Source: an uncultured Ulvibacter sp.
GTDB lineage: Bacteria > Bacteroidota > Bacteroidia > Flavobacteriales > Flavobacteriaceae
Assembly (NCBI GenBank): GCA_913063405.1
Contig: CAJXZB010000005.1
Coordinates: 62,001-126,000, forward strand
Reading direction: 5' to 3'
DNA: 64,000 nt
Position numbers and translations under genes: made by a program. Shown piece by piece: positions 1 to 8,057 of the stretch (positions are counted from its first letter, which is position 1; each line of letters starts with the position of its first letter). The notes below the pieces were generated by a model. That model was not told where the DNA came from and made no database searches. It saw nothing but the letters and a program-made list of their open reading frames with translations.

Positions 1-2
1 CT

Positions 3-1307
3 CTGTACTCACTTCCTTTTAATATTGTGGTCTGTCTGTTCATTATGGCATTGCAGGCAAGAGTCAATGCCCAGAAAATACAATTAGTGACTTTCCAACA
101 ATTTTCCATAGAGAAAAACCACTATGCCTATGTAAACCATATGGAACGATTTAGTGCGAACACCTATTCTCAAATTGGTTTGCCGATTATGGGTAGTTGG
201 GATGTTTCGCAGGCCTATGACGGAGATGAAACCCATAAGACGGATTGGAAACACGCTTTAGATTTTGTGATTGTAGATGAAGAAAGTAAAACATTTAAAT
301 TCCCTGGCTATGAGTTAAATGATTACTATTGTTATGATTTACCCGTTATAGCTCCAGCACATGGTACGGTAATAAAAATACTGGATGAAATTGATGATAA
401 TAAAGTTGGAGATGTAAATTTAGAGAACAACTGGGGAAATACCGTTATAATAAAGCATAGCGATTTCCTTTACAGTAAGTTATCTCATTTAAAAAAGAAT
501 TCATTGCAGGTAAAATTATATGATTATGTATCTAAAGGGAGCATTATTGGATATTGTGGGAACTCAGGACGTTCACCCGAACCCCATTTACATTTTCAAA
601 TGCAAGCCACACCCTATATTGGCTCTAAAACTATATCGTATCCAATAAGTTACTATTTAACAAATCACGGGGGAAAATTCTCATTTCATTCGTTTAAGGT
701 TCCGAAGAAAAATGAAAAAGTAAGTAATGTAGTTACTACCCCTACAATCAGAAATGCGTTTTCCTTTATTTCTGGAAAAACCCTTGAATTTGAAGTAATT
801 TCAAACAAGAAGGCATATCATGTAACATGGGAAATTGTACTAACAGATACAAATAAAACCTACCTCTATTGTAAAAAAACAAATTCCATAGCTTATTTCG
901 TAAATAACGGTACTATGTTTTACTTTACCGATTTTTATGGTGATAAAAGTTCATTTCTACATTATTTTTACTTAGGTCTTTATAAGGTTTTATTGGGATA
1001 TTATCAGGATTTAGAATTAAAAGATAGTGTGATGATTTCCTCTGTTTTCCATCCAGTGATAAAAGCAATTCATGATCTAACAGCACCATTTTTTCATTAT
1101 TGTAAAGGAGATTACCAACTACAATATATAAGTGCTGATGAAGTTTGTAATCCTTCCGTAGTTTCATTCAACACACAGTGTGTTGGAGTAATATTTAAGA
1201 AAGAAATCTCTAAAATTTCATATAATTTTACTATAGAAAATGATCAGATAGCAACAATTAAAATTAAAGATAATAACACCTTAATAAGCGCAAGATGTAT
1301 AAATTAA
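3..1307 (+). CDS. M23-family (LytM-type) metallopeptidase, probably 5' partial
   Basis: A zinc peptidase of the M23/LytM fold, which usually cuts peptidoglycan cross-bridges or acts on extracellular peptides. Counting from the GTG at 27, the zinc/catalytic set is visible: H76 and D79 in KHALDF, an HGTV strand near residue 112, SHL near 150 and the HxH motif in EPHLHF near residue 190. The last 200 residues have no recognisable domain. The frame stays open leftward to base 3 and the residues there are hydrophobic and end in NAQ, like a signal peptide whose start lies outside the window; GTG at 27 is the only start inside. The stop overlaps the next gene by 13 bases, so the three genes from here to 3302 are probably one operon. 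Confidence 0.8.
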   Translation: MYSLPFNIVVCLFIMALQARVNAQKIQLVTFQQFSIEKNHYAYVNHMERFSANTYSQIGLPIMGSWDVSQAYDGDETHKTDWKHALDFVIVDEESKTFKFPGYELNDYYCYDLPVIAPAHGTVIKILDEIDDNKVGDVNLENNWGNTVIIKHSDFLYSKLSHLKKNSLQVKLYDYVSKGSIIGYCGNSGRSPEPHLHFQMQATPYIGSKTISYPISYYLTNHGGKFSFHSFKVPKKNEKVSNVVTTPTIRNAFSFISGKTLEFEVISNKKAYHVTWEIVLTDTNKTYLYCKKTNSIAYFVNNGTMFYFTDFYGDKSSFLHYFYLGLYKVLLGYYQDLELKDSVMISSVFHPVIKAIHDLTAPFFHYCKGDYQLQYISADEVCNPSVVSFNTQCVGVIFKKEISKISYNFTIENDQIATIKIKDNNTLISARCIN

Positions 1308-2650
1308 TTAATTATACTTTTTTGATTCTTAGCACTTTGTGTGCCTATTCACAAGGTTCGCTAAAAGAGGTAGATAGCATTAGTTACAGACTTTACGAAG
1401 AAAAACAATGGGAACGTTTAGTACAATATGATAAAGAGATTATAGATAACAAATTCGACTATTACTATTATAATATACGAATTGGAATCGCTAATTTTCA
1501 AATAAAAAATTACGATGAATCAATCTCTTTTTTTGAAAAAGCATTGCGAAATAATGATAAAAGTATGCTCGCAAAAGAATATCTTTTCTGGAGCTATTTT
1601 TATTTAAAAAAACGAAAGAAAGCAAGAAAATACTATAATATGTTGGATGCTAAAACTAAAAAAAGCATGGCCTATCAACCGAGGAAATTATTAGATTATA
1701 TATATATGGAAGGAGGAAATACTTTTCAAAAAAACAACAATAAAAATCAGGGCGATATACAATATTTTAATGTAGGCTTACATCACAAAATATCAAGTCA
1801 ATTTAATATATATCACGCGTATTATTTTAACAAACAACCGTTAGAATACAGTAGTTATAGACAGCAGAGATATTTTTTGAAACCAAGCATATGGTTAAAA
1901 AATAATTATAAAATGAGCTTGGGAATAAGCCAAGTTAGATTAAAAAGCACAATTGACTATGAAAGTACAGGAGCCTATAATCATGCAAATGATACAGTAA
2001 TAGATAACATACCATATCAGCAACTTGTAAGTGGTATTTATACTGAAAAAAATACTGGCACCTATAAAGAGCAAAAGTTTTATGTCGAAGTATCCATAGC
2101 AAAGTTCTTTGAAACTTTAAAGATAGCTACTTCAATAGGTCTAAGTCATGAAACGAATAAAACCAACACCAAATTAACCACAAATGGAGTGGAAAATGTG
2201 ATTTATAATTTTGAAGGAATCGAAGTGTTTAATCAGGATTTCCCATTTAATAATGACTCATCCAATGACAGTGATTCCTCTTATACAAATTACCACTTAG
2301 GATTAGGAATGGGTTATGATTTTACAAACAAATTAAGCGCAAGTGTAGATGTTATAGGGGTCTTATCTCCAAGAAAAGTGGATTATAATTATTTCACTTC
2401 TCTTATTTATAAGCTAAATAAAAAAATAAAGTTTACAGGGCAGTTTATTTATAAAGGAACTCAAGATATGTATTTTCTTGGAGGTTCTCAATTAATTAAT
2501 AGTAGACAAAAACAAAAACGTTTTGATTTGATTTCGGACGTTTTAATTTTAAAAAAAATGAACCTTTATCTCGTGTATCAACATAATAATTTTTCTGAAA
2601 CGATGAACAATTCAAAGGCATTAATTTTTGGGCTGAAATATTCTCTTTGA
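1295..2650 (+). CDS. TPR-containing outer-membrane beta-barrel protein
   Basis: Signal peptide (MYKLINYTFLILSTLCAYSQ), then two or three TPR-like helical pairs at about residues 25-130 rich in K/Y, then a long region of alternating aromatic/polar strands from about residue 150 to the C-terminal FGLKYSL, which ends in a hydrophobic residue as outer-membrane barrels do. The architecture resembles YaiO-type barrels, which often work with polysaccharide or peptidoglycan enzymes. It overlaps the M23 peptidase gene by 13 bases and precedes another TPR gene, so a role in envelope or exopolymer handling is likely but not shown. Family membership is inferred from architecture only. Confidence 0.6.
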   Translation: MYKLINYTFLILSTLCAYSQGSLKEVDSISYRLYEEKQWERLVQYDKEIIDNKFDYYYYNIRIGIANFQIKNYDESISFFEKALRNNDKSMLAKEYLFWSYFYLKKRKKARKYYNMLDAKTKKSMAYQPRKLLDYIYMEGGNTFQKNNNKNQGDIQYFNVGLHHKISSQFNIYHAYYFNKQPLEYSSYRQQRYFLKPSIWLKNNYKMSLGISQVRLKSTIDYESTGAYNHANDTVIDNIPYQQLVSGIYTEKNTGTYKEQKFYVEVSIAKFFETLKIATSIGLSHETNKTNTKLTTNGVENVIYNFEGIEVFNQDFPFNNDSSNDSDSSYTNYHLGLGMGYDFTNKLSASVDVIGVLSPRKVDYNYFTSLIYKLNKKIKFTGQFIYKGTQDMYFLGGSQLINSRQKQKRFDLISDVLILKKMNLYLVYQHNNFSETMNNSKALIFGLKYSL

Positions 2651-2702
2651 AAAGTGATTTGTCATTAAATTATATTAACCTTATTCATATAAAAAAAACA
2701 TT

Positions 2703-3302
2703 ATGAAATACCTTATTTTATTGTTTATGCTTATTTTTAGCTGTAACGTAATTTCACAAAATAACACGTCTAAAGCTTTTAAAGCCAGTTATATCAATGA
2801 AACCAATCAAGATTATCAAAATGCTATTGATGACTTATTAGAGATTTATGTTTCATCTTCATATGTTGTCAACCTTCGATTGGGCTGGCTGTATTATAAA
2901 CAAAGGGAGTATAGTAAATCAACAACACATTATAATAATGCCATATCCTTACAAAAGAATAGCATCGAAGCTAGATTCGGAATCATCAATCCCATGACAG
3001 CTATGGGCAATACAAATGATGTTAAAGTTCAATACCAAAAAATACTTAAAATAGACCATAGGAATTCGAGAGCTAATTATTATTTAGGTTATTTGTACTT
3101 TATAAATAAGGATTGGGGAAAAGCTGAAATACTCTTAAAAAGAGTATTAATGCTCTATCCATTCGATTATAATTCAAATGTTCTTTTGGGAAAAACCTAT
3201 GTTAAAAACGGTAAGTTAAAAGAAGCGAAGGAAGTATTAAATAATGCTTTGTATTATAATCCTCAATCTAAGGAGGTAATGAACCTCATAAAAGGATTGT
3301 AA
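2703..3302 (+). CDS. secreted or lipid-anchored TPR protein
   Basis: About 199 residues: a signal sequence ending near NVISQ (with C14 in LIFSC as a possible lipobox alternative), then four or five TPR motifs, for example around VVNLRLGWLYYKQREYSKS and SRANYYLGYLYFINKDWGKA. It follows the barrel protein by 52 bases in the same direction and probably forms a periplasmic partner or scaffold for it. No enzymatic domain is visible. TPR assignment is solid; the partner is inference. Confidence 0.65.
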   Translation: MKYLILLFMLIFSCNVISQNNTSKAFKASYINETNQDYQNAIDDLLEIYVSSSYVVNLRLGWLYYKQREYSKSTTHYNNAISLQKNSIEARFGIINPMTAMGNTNDVKVQYQKILKIDHRNSRANYYLGYLYFINKDWGKAEILLKRVLMLYPFDYNSNVLLGKTYVKNGKLKEAKEVLNNALYYNPQSKEVMNLIKGL

Positions 3303-3518
3303 TGTGTTTTGCACTTGACCAGTAATGAGTCTGGAAATAACTCTCGCCACTATCAACTTATGTAGAATTACAAAATCGCCTTTGGCGAAGTTATTCTATT
3401 TCAACAATGCCACTTATAGATTGATTCCTGTTTGTTAAATAATACCTGTTATTGGGTAGGTGTTTGGTGATGAATATTGTTTAAGTTTGAGGTGTAATTA
3501 AATATAAATCAATTAAAT

Positions 3519-3857
3519 ATGAAAAGCTTAACAAAAATTGCAACTGGCTTAATAGCTTTTGCGAAAGTTGAAAGACTCATCGCTATGATATGTATTTTTA
3601 TTCCGCTTCTTTTATTTTGGGCTGAAGGTAGTAATGAGTTTAGAGATAGTATTAGCAATTATGTTTATATGGATAAAAATCGTCATATTTTTGGGTTGTT
3701 ACTCACGTTAGCGGCAATGCTTTTTATTTTTAATGGGGTTCTTTACATTAAAAAGGGTAATTATCTCAATTATTCCAAAAGACACGGTAGACGGTGGCTA
3801 TTTCGGAGTGACCGCGCCACCTATTTCGGTCAAATGGTGCCACTTCCTCAATTATAA
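3519..3857 (+). pseudogene. truncated membrane protein gene (5' fragment)
   Basis: Residues 1-85 look like a normal inner-membrane protein with two hydrophobic spans (IAMICIFIPLLLFW and GLLLTLAAMLFIFNGVLY) and an amphipathic loop between them. From about 3781 the frame runs into DNA resembling an insertion-sequence end and the last 27 residues are arginine-rich and unrelated. The expected further membrane spans never resume downstream. I read it as a gene cut by a past insertion. A small intact protein is the alternative, but the abrupt change of composition argues against it. Confidence 0.55.
3781..3845. mobile_element. remnant of an IS21-like terminus
   Basis: A short GC-richer patch holds GGTGGC then CTATTTCGG, then GCGCCACC, CTATTTCGG and AATGGTGCCAC: the 9-base unit occurs twice in direct orientation, with GGTGGC/GCCACC boxes around it. 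Repeated boxes of the GTGGCACC...CCGAAAT type are typical of the multiple transposase-binding repeats at IS21-family ends. No transposase or istB gene is present nearby, so only a scar would remain. Assignment to IS21 is from memory of the family's end structure. Confidence 0.45.
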
Positions 3858-3978
3858 AATACAGGGTTTTACCTGTTTTGTATTTGACGTAAATTACTTA
3901 AATTGAAGATATTAAATTTGTTCAAGTTGGCTTATTGAAATGGAAAAGCTACGGCATTAAATTAAAAATCATTAAATC

Positions 3979-4503
3979 GTGATAGTATTATTAGACAATG
4001 GGTACGGTGGTCTTATAAATGGGGAAATACGTGACTCCTGGCAAACGAAAAGATTGGGGTAACGGAAAGATTATTTATGAAGGTGAGTTTAATCGCGCCA
4101 TTGTAAATGGTATCATCGAAAAATTAACTGCACTAAAAATACCCTCCAAGTAAATACTTCTATTTGAGTGTTCATAGTAATGCAGGAGGAGGTGTTGGCA
4201 GTGAAATATTTACATCGCCTGGCGATACAAAGAGCGACACTGTTGCTACTATAATTTGGAGAAACGTATGAACGAGAGTTTCCAAATAGGAGGCTTAAAA
4301 CAGATTTTAGTGATGGCGATTTGGACAAAGAGAGTCGATTCTTTGTACTTACCAAAACAAAAATGCCTGCGATTTTAACCGAAATTTTTTTTATGGATAA
4401 CCGCGAAGAGTTTGATAATGTACTTATGACTCGAGAGGGGAGATCAAAAATCATTAATTATCATGTCGAAGCCATTTTAAAAGTTCAGGCTCAATTATTT
4501 TAG
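3979..4503 (+). pseudogene. N-acetylmuramoyl-L-alanine amidase (Amidase_3) pseudogene
   Basis: Reading across three frames recovers an amidase: LLDNGYGGLINGE (from 3979) stops at 4060; GKIIYEGEFNRAIVNGII continues one base later; YLSVHSNAGGG and EIFTSPGD follow from 4155 in a third frame; the last part (GETYEREFPNRRL from 4258, then LTKTKMPAILTE and FFMDN) is in the first frame again. At least three frameshifts are present. The segment between KIPSK and YFYLSVHS is missing compared with the family, and the first zinc ligand of the usual DNGHGG motif is Y. The gene is clearly dead. Such amidases are often phage- or plasmid-linked in Bacteroidota. Confidence 0.8.
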
Positions 4504-5078
4504 ATAGCATTGAAATCACGTTCCAGTAAACAATAGATTTCACTGTCCAAGTACTCTCCATTGTAAAAAAAGCTTTCTCTAAAATAGGCCTCTTTCTGAA
4601 ACCCAAGTTTGAGAAGTATGTTTTTAGAATTTCCGTTCTTCGGATTTATATTGGCTTCAAAACTGTGTAGGTTGAGGTCTTTGAAACCAAAGGAGAACAA
4701 TCTAAGCATCGCTTCTTTCATATAGCCATTTCCCCAAAAGTCTGGGTCTAGGGTATAGCCGATTTCCGCTCTGTGATGTTTGTCATCGATTTTCCAAAAG
4801 GAAAAATCGCCAATGGTAGTCCCGCTAGCTTTCTTCTCGAGCATCCAGTAGATTACTTTTTTGTTGGCGTAGGCATCTAGGTTATAGTTGATAAAATCTT
4901 TGGAGACCTGTAGGGTATCGTGGTAATAGGTGTCCATATACTCCATGACCTTTGGGTTGGTTCTAATACGTTGCAATGCGGGTGCGTCTTCTAGCGTCGT
5001 AGCTCTAAGCAGCAGTCGTTCTGTTTTCAATAAAGGAAAGGTGGTAAAATGTGCTTCGTTGATCATGTTAATATGCAA
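4500..5078 (-). CDS. GNAT-family N-acetyltransferase (RimJ/RimL-like)
   Basis: A 192-residue acetyltransferase of the Acetyltransf_3 group: N-terminal TERLLLRATTLEDAPAL, the central AEIGYTLDPDFWGNGYMKEA strand-turn-helix that binds acetyl-CoA (about residues 105-125), and NSKNILLKLGFQKEA near the C-terminus. The family acetylates ribosomal-protein N-termini, amino acids or antibiotics; the substrate here cannot be told. The stop overlaps the tail of the amidase pseudogene, which runs towards it. Confidence 0.85.
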   Translation of the reverse strand: MHINMINEAHFTTFPLLKTERLLLRATTLEDAPALQRIRTNPKVMEYMDTYYHDTLQVSKDFINYNLDAYANKKVIYWMLEKKASGTTIGDFSFWKIDDKHHRAEIGYTLDPDFWGNGYMKEAMLRLFSFGFKDLNLHSFEANINPKNGNSKNILLKLGFQKEAYFRESFFYNGEYLDSEIYCLLERDFNAI

Positions 5079-5091
5079 TTACCGTCACCCT

Positions 5092-5418
5092 TTATTTCGC
5101 CAATAGTCGGGCCGAAACTCTATATGTGGCGGAGTAAGTAAGCTCTAATGTAAGTTTTTTAAATTCTATAAACGCATTTTTAAACCATCTAGGATCGGTG
5201 GCTTTTTTGCGGTAGGAGTCATGTTCTTTAGCTTCATAAGGCTTCCCTTTGTACATAGGTTCAATTTTGTAGATGCCAATCCCAAAATGTTCTGCTCGCT
5301 CTAGTACCTTGGCAAAATCTTCTTCTGAAAAATAATGAGTTTCCTCAGCATCTTTGCCATCATTTAGATTCTCCAGATCGATAAAAATATGTTTCTTTAA
5401 AAACGCTGCTTTTTCCAT
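5092..5418 (-). CDS. small conserved-looking protein of unknown function
   Basis: 108 residues, acidic and basic mixed, no signal peptide or membrane segment; contains FSEEDFAKVLERAEHFGIGIYKIEP, suggesting an alpha/beta fold. I do not recognise the family. It is transcribed in the same direction as the GNAT gene, 13 bases upstream of it, so the two may be co-transcribed. The 80 bases upstream, including its own start codon, are duplicated at 5974-6053 in front of the next gene, which suggests a shared control region. Confidence 0.55.
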   Translation of the reverse strand: MEKAAFLKKHIFIDLENLNDGKDAEETHYFSEEDFAKVLERAEHFGIGIYKIEPMYKGKPYEAKEHDSYRKKATDPRWFKNAFIEFKKLTLELTYSATYRVSARLLAK

Positions 5419-5494
5419 AGAACAAAGGTAGGGAAACTCAAGTCATTTTGCCGAGGTTTTTGAATGAGTAAAGCGTCTGTTTGTTTTAGGAGTT
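5415..5494 (-). repeat. duplicated upstream region, copy A
   Basis: Aligned without gaps to 5974-6053, 64 of 80 bases are identical by my hand count. The copy covers the start codon and 5' region of the 5092-5418 gene. Both copies share AGGTAGGGAAA, GTCATTTTG, TTTGAATGAGT and TTTGTTTTAGGAGTT on the + strand. Confidence 0.75.
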
Positions 5495-5521
5495 TGGTTA
5501 TTAATCTCCAATCTCCAATCT

Positions 5522-5965
5522 TTACTCTGGTCTATGTAGTGTCAATGATTTTTTCTTGAATTCGAATATGACGGTGTCATATTTTTTTTCTTTGATTAAT
5601 TGAATCTCATCTTTCGTGATATCAAAACTTACCTGAGTCGTGTATTGGTTAGAAGCATTTGAAAAATCTGATTCTATTTCCTGTGTATCTGAGGCAAGTG
5701 TAAAGTCTGCTTCTCCACTAAACTTTAAAGTAGCGCCATTAAAAGTTTTAATGTTTAAGCGACTTACAACAATTGTTTCTAAAAATAGATAGCCATTTAG
5801 CTCGTCGATTCCAGCATAGATAATGCCCTCATTAGACGCCGCTATTTTATTTCCATGAATAGTAGTGAACTCTTCTTCAATAAAAGCACCACCCTGAAGC
5901 CGTTCCGCCACCTTATTGTTTCCAAGTGCAGCCAAGGCTTTGCCTACTTTTTTAAATAATACCAT
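5522..5965 (-). CDS. cytoplasmic protein of unknown function
   Basis: 147 residues without signal peptide. After a basic helical start (MVLFKKVGKALAALGNNK) the protein appears all-beta with alternating hydrophobic/polar strands (FLETIVVSRLNIKTFNGATL, TQVSFDITKDEIQLI). Not recognised. It is co-directional with the 5092 gene 104 bases downstream, and each has an almost identical 80-base upstream stretch, so they are probably regulated alike. Confidence 0.55.
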   Translation of the reverse strand: MVLFKKVGKALAALGNNKVAERLQGGAFIEEEFTTIHGNKIAASNEGIIYAGIDELNGYLFLETIVVSRLNIKTFNGATLKFSGEADFTLASDTQEIESDFSNASNQYTTQVSFDITKDEIQLIKEKKYDTVIFEFKKKSLTLHRPE

Positions 5966-5973
5966 AGTTTTTT

Positions 5974-6053
5974 CTATAGGACGAAGGTAGGGAAAGTTAG
6001 GTCATTTTGTTAGGGTGTTTGAATGAGTTACTTGTCAGTTTGTTTTAGGAGTT
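5974..6053 (-). repeat. duplicated upstream region, copy B
   Basis: Partner of 5415-5494 (64/80 identical, ungapped). It starts nine bases before the start codon of the 5522-5965 gene, reading on the minus strand. It lies entirely outside that coding region, whereas copy A overlaps a start codon. Confidence 0.75.
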
Positions 6054-6330
6054 AGATAGCTAATTTTTATATACGTTGTTGTCGTGTTTTTATTCCATTA
6101 ATCGAAGCCAATCTTTAACAGTTAATTCCAATCTTACTACTTCATCTTCTGCTAATGGACTACAATGTGCAATTGGGCCTCTAATTTGAAGTGTTTATTC
6201 ATCTTGCGGCTAGCTCATTATAAACTATTGTTATGCACCTTCATCCATTAACCAGATAAAAATACGTCGTCCTTCGCCACGCCATTGATAAAACCAACAA
6301 GCCGCAACTCGTCAATGCCTAAAAAAATTA

Positions 6331-6344
6331 AAAAACTGGGGAGT
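6331..6344 (+). repeat. left arm of a 14-base inverted repeat flanking cysteine dioxygenase
   Basis: AAAAACTGGGGAGT here is the exact reverse complement of 7178-7191, immediately after the stop of the dioxygenase gene. The two arms enclose the gene and its promoter, about 860 bases. May be coincidental or a cassette boundary. Confidence 0.4.
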
Positions 6345-6637
6345 TTTATAAAAGAAGAGTAGCTAAAATACAAATTTTTTAAATATTGACATATGCACCT
6401 GCTAGCGCCATTTGGATGAATAATCTAATAAATGCCCCTTTTTAGATACGTTTTTATACCACTCTATTTTTTTTGTGATTTTTTTCAACAATGGAAAGTA
6501 GTGAATCGTAAGTGATTGAATATTAGATTTCTATAAATAAGTTTTGCTTGGCAAATGAGTTGTGATAAACCACCTTTTTTACGGTATGGTTGTTGTAAAT
6601 ATTAGTCTATAAGCTTAGAAATAGTATCTTTACAAAA

Positions 6638-7177
6638 ATGACACAGATTACATCCCTTCCAGAACTTATTGAAACTTTAGACGAATGTGACCCCCAGGAT
6701 TATGTCAAGATCGCAGCAAATATGAAGCTTCCCAAAGCCGAGTTTGACAAGTATACTTTCTGGAAAGACGAGTGTTATGCACGAAATTGTATTGAGCGAA
6801 CCGATGTCTATGAGCTTATTTTAATCTGTTGGAAACCAGGTGATGCCTCTCCGATTCACGGTCACGATGAGCAGAAGTGTTGGGTGTATCAGGTAGATGG
6901 AACGATGCATGAAGAACGTTTTCAAGAAGAAGACGGAAAATTGATCCCCTGCAATACCTTAGAATTGCAAGCAGGAAAATTAACCTATATGGAGGACAGA
7001 ATGGGCTACCATTCGTTAGCAAACAATTCTGGTGAGCCGGCTATGACTTTGCATTTATATATCTCCGCTATTGATTCTTGTAAGGTGTTTGACGATGAAG
7101 AAGCACGTTTCAAAACAAAAATGGTTACATACGATAGCTACAAAGGCGTTTTGGCCGAGGAAGTTATTTCTAGATAG
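6638..7177 (+). CDS. cysteine dioxygenase (cupin, CDO type I)
   Basis: Oxidises L-cysteine to cysteine sulfinate with Fe(II) and O2, in the cytoplasm. The cupin iron ligands are visible: H74 and H76 in SPIHGHDEQKCW and H125 in GYHSL; C83 after KCW-type context and Y near the end are compatible with the family. 179 residues is the usual length for bacterial CDO. It stands alone, with a decayed region upstream and TATCTTTA at 6627, one mismatch from the TAnnTTTG promoter element, just before the ATG. A single-gene transcription unit is likely. Confidence 0.9.
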   Translation: MTQITSLPELIETLDECDPQDYVKIAANMKLPKAEFDKYTFWKDECYARNCIERTDVYELILICWKPGDASPIHGHDEQKCWVYQVDGTMHEERFQEEDGKLIPCNTLELQAGKLTYMEDRMGYHSLANNSGEPAMTLHLYISAIDSCKVFDDEEARFKTKMVTYDSYKGVLAEEVISR

Positions 7178-7191
7178 ACTCCCCAGTTTTT
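7178..7191 (-). repeat. right arm of the 14-base inverted repeat flanking cysteine dioxygenase
   Basis: ACTCCCCAGTTTTT begins one base after the dioxygenase stop codon and pairs exactly with 6331-6344. It is not followed by a local hairpin, so it is not a simple terminator. Confidence 0.4.
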
Positions 7192-7285
7192 CTAAGCACA
7201 AATTTTATTTTATATATTTAATGGACGGGACGTTCAGTATAACCCACTGATAGTCTTATAACTAACCAATAAATAAACGAATTAG

Positions 7286-7495
7286 ATGAAATTTATAGCT
7301 GAATGGGGAATGATCGCCGGTATTGCAGGATTAGGACTGGGTGTATTTTTAATGTTGTTTCGAGAGGTCATCCGGAAAAATATCTTTGCAAGTCTAACTA
7401 AGAAGCAATCTTTTAGAATCCTTATTATTTTTCATGTTACTGGTTTGGTCGGTGTCCATTTATTCCATCTATCAATATACCAAGGAACAAAATAG
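7286..7495 (+). pseudogene. N-terminal membrane segment split off by a one-base frameshift
   Basis: Encodes EWGMIAGIAGLGLGVFLMLF, a membrane span, then a basic stretch and FRILIIF, the start of a second span. At a run of five T (7428-7432) the frame ends in an unrelated tail. With four T the reading would pass ATT-ATT-TTC-ATG-TTA-CTG straight into the next frame, joining ILIIF to MLLVWSVSIYSIYQY, a complete second span. So this and the 7434-8057 frame are most likely one original gene of about 257 codons, broken by a single-base insertion, ribosomal slippage or a sequencing error. Confidence 0.65.
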
Positions 7496-8057
7496 CTCGG
7501 GAGGGAATTCTCAAGTTACAGTCCTTGTGCATGGAGAAAAAGGGAAAGACAATTTGGTATTAACCAATCGAGGAAAAGTAAAACTCCTATATGGCGATGC
7601 AAGTATAGAGGAAACTATCAATAGCAAAGGGGAGGAGGCGACTTTTAAGCAAATCCCGCCAAGTTTTTTCGATAAGGATGCCACAGTAGAAATTTTGTTT
7701 TTCGACCCAGAAGGGGAACCTTATAAGACCAGTGTACCAGATTTATTGTATATCCTAACCAAGGGAAAATACATTTCATTGGCAGTTAGTTTGTTTGGTC
7801 TAGGAGAGTTGGTGGGAATTGTCAAAGATTTTGAAACTGGTGACCCTTTGGAAGGGGTACGTATAAGTATTATTGGAGCGGAAGCCTTTTCTAACGAGCA
7901 TGGAGAATACAAATTAGTTATTCCAGAGGAACTCCAGCGTAAATTTCAAACGATTCGTGCTAGCAAAGAAGGCTTCGAAGCTTTTGAACTTTCGCAAGTT
8001 CCTGTGCAAACAGATAGTGAATTGCCCATATTGATGAAGGCTAAAATAGAAGAGTAA
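7434..8057 (+). CDS. membrane-anchored protein with carboxypeptidase-regulatory-like domain (C-terminal part of a frameshifted gene)
   Basis: Starts with the second membrane span (MLLVWSVSIYSIYQYTK), followed by an effector-like beta domain at about residues 27-115 and then a carboxypeptidase-regulatory-like fold (LVGIVKDFETGDPLEGVRIS ... GEYKL ... RASKEGFEAF) at about residues 125-195, which typically mediates binding outside the cytoplasm. The stop is immediately followed by the ATG of the TPR gene at 8058, so the two are surely co-transcribed. The first membrane span lies upstream in another frame (7286). Function unknown; pairing with a secreted TPR protein suggests a sensing or scaffold unit. 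Confidence 0.65.
   Translation: MLLVWSVSIYSIYQYTKEQNSSGGNSQVTVLVHGEKGKDNLVLTNRGKVKLLYGDASIEETINSKGEEATFKQIPPSFFDKDATVEILFFDPEGEPYKTSVPDLLYILTKGKYISLAVSLFGLGELVGIVKDFETGDPLEGVRISIIGAEAFSNEHGEYKLVIPEELQRKFQTIRASKEGFEAFELSQVPVQTDSELPILMKAKIEE

Larger units (their letters stand above)
5966..6637. other. 672-base region without an intact gene
   Basis: The left end holds copy B of the duplicated upstream sequence. The rest shows only short, broken coding-like stretches on the minus strand, for example PLAEDEVVRLELTVKDWL ending in a stop near 6093 and ELRLVGFINGVAKDD near 6260-6320. They look like remains of decayed genes, but too little is left to name a family. The right end contains the promoter region of cysteine dioxygenase. 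Confidence 0.4.

Noticed and set aside
925-1167. 80-codon minus-strand frame inside the M23 gene
   Set aside because: Antisense shadow of a clear coding region, with no family features.
3361-3400. Short hairpin TCGCC-TTT-GGCGA at about 3378-3390
   Set aside because: Only a 5-pair stem without T run; too weak to call a terminator.
5510-5530. CCAATCTCCAATCT repeat before the 5522 gene end
   Set aside because: A two-unit 7-base repeat is expected by chance in AT-rich DNA.
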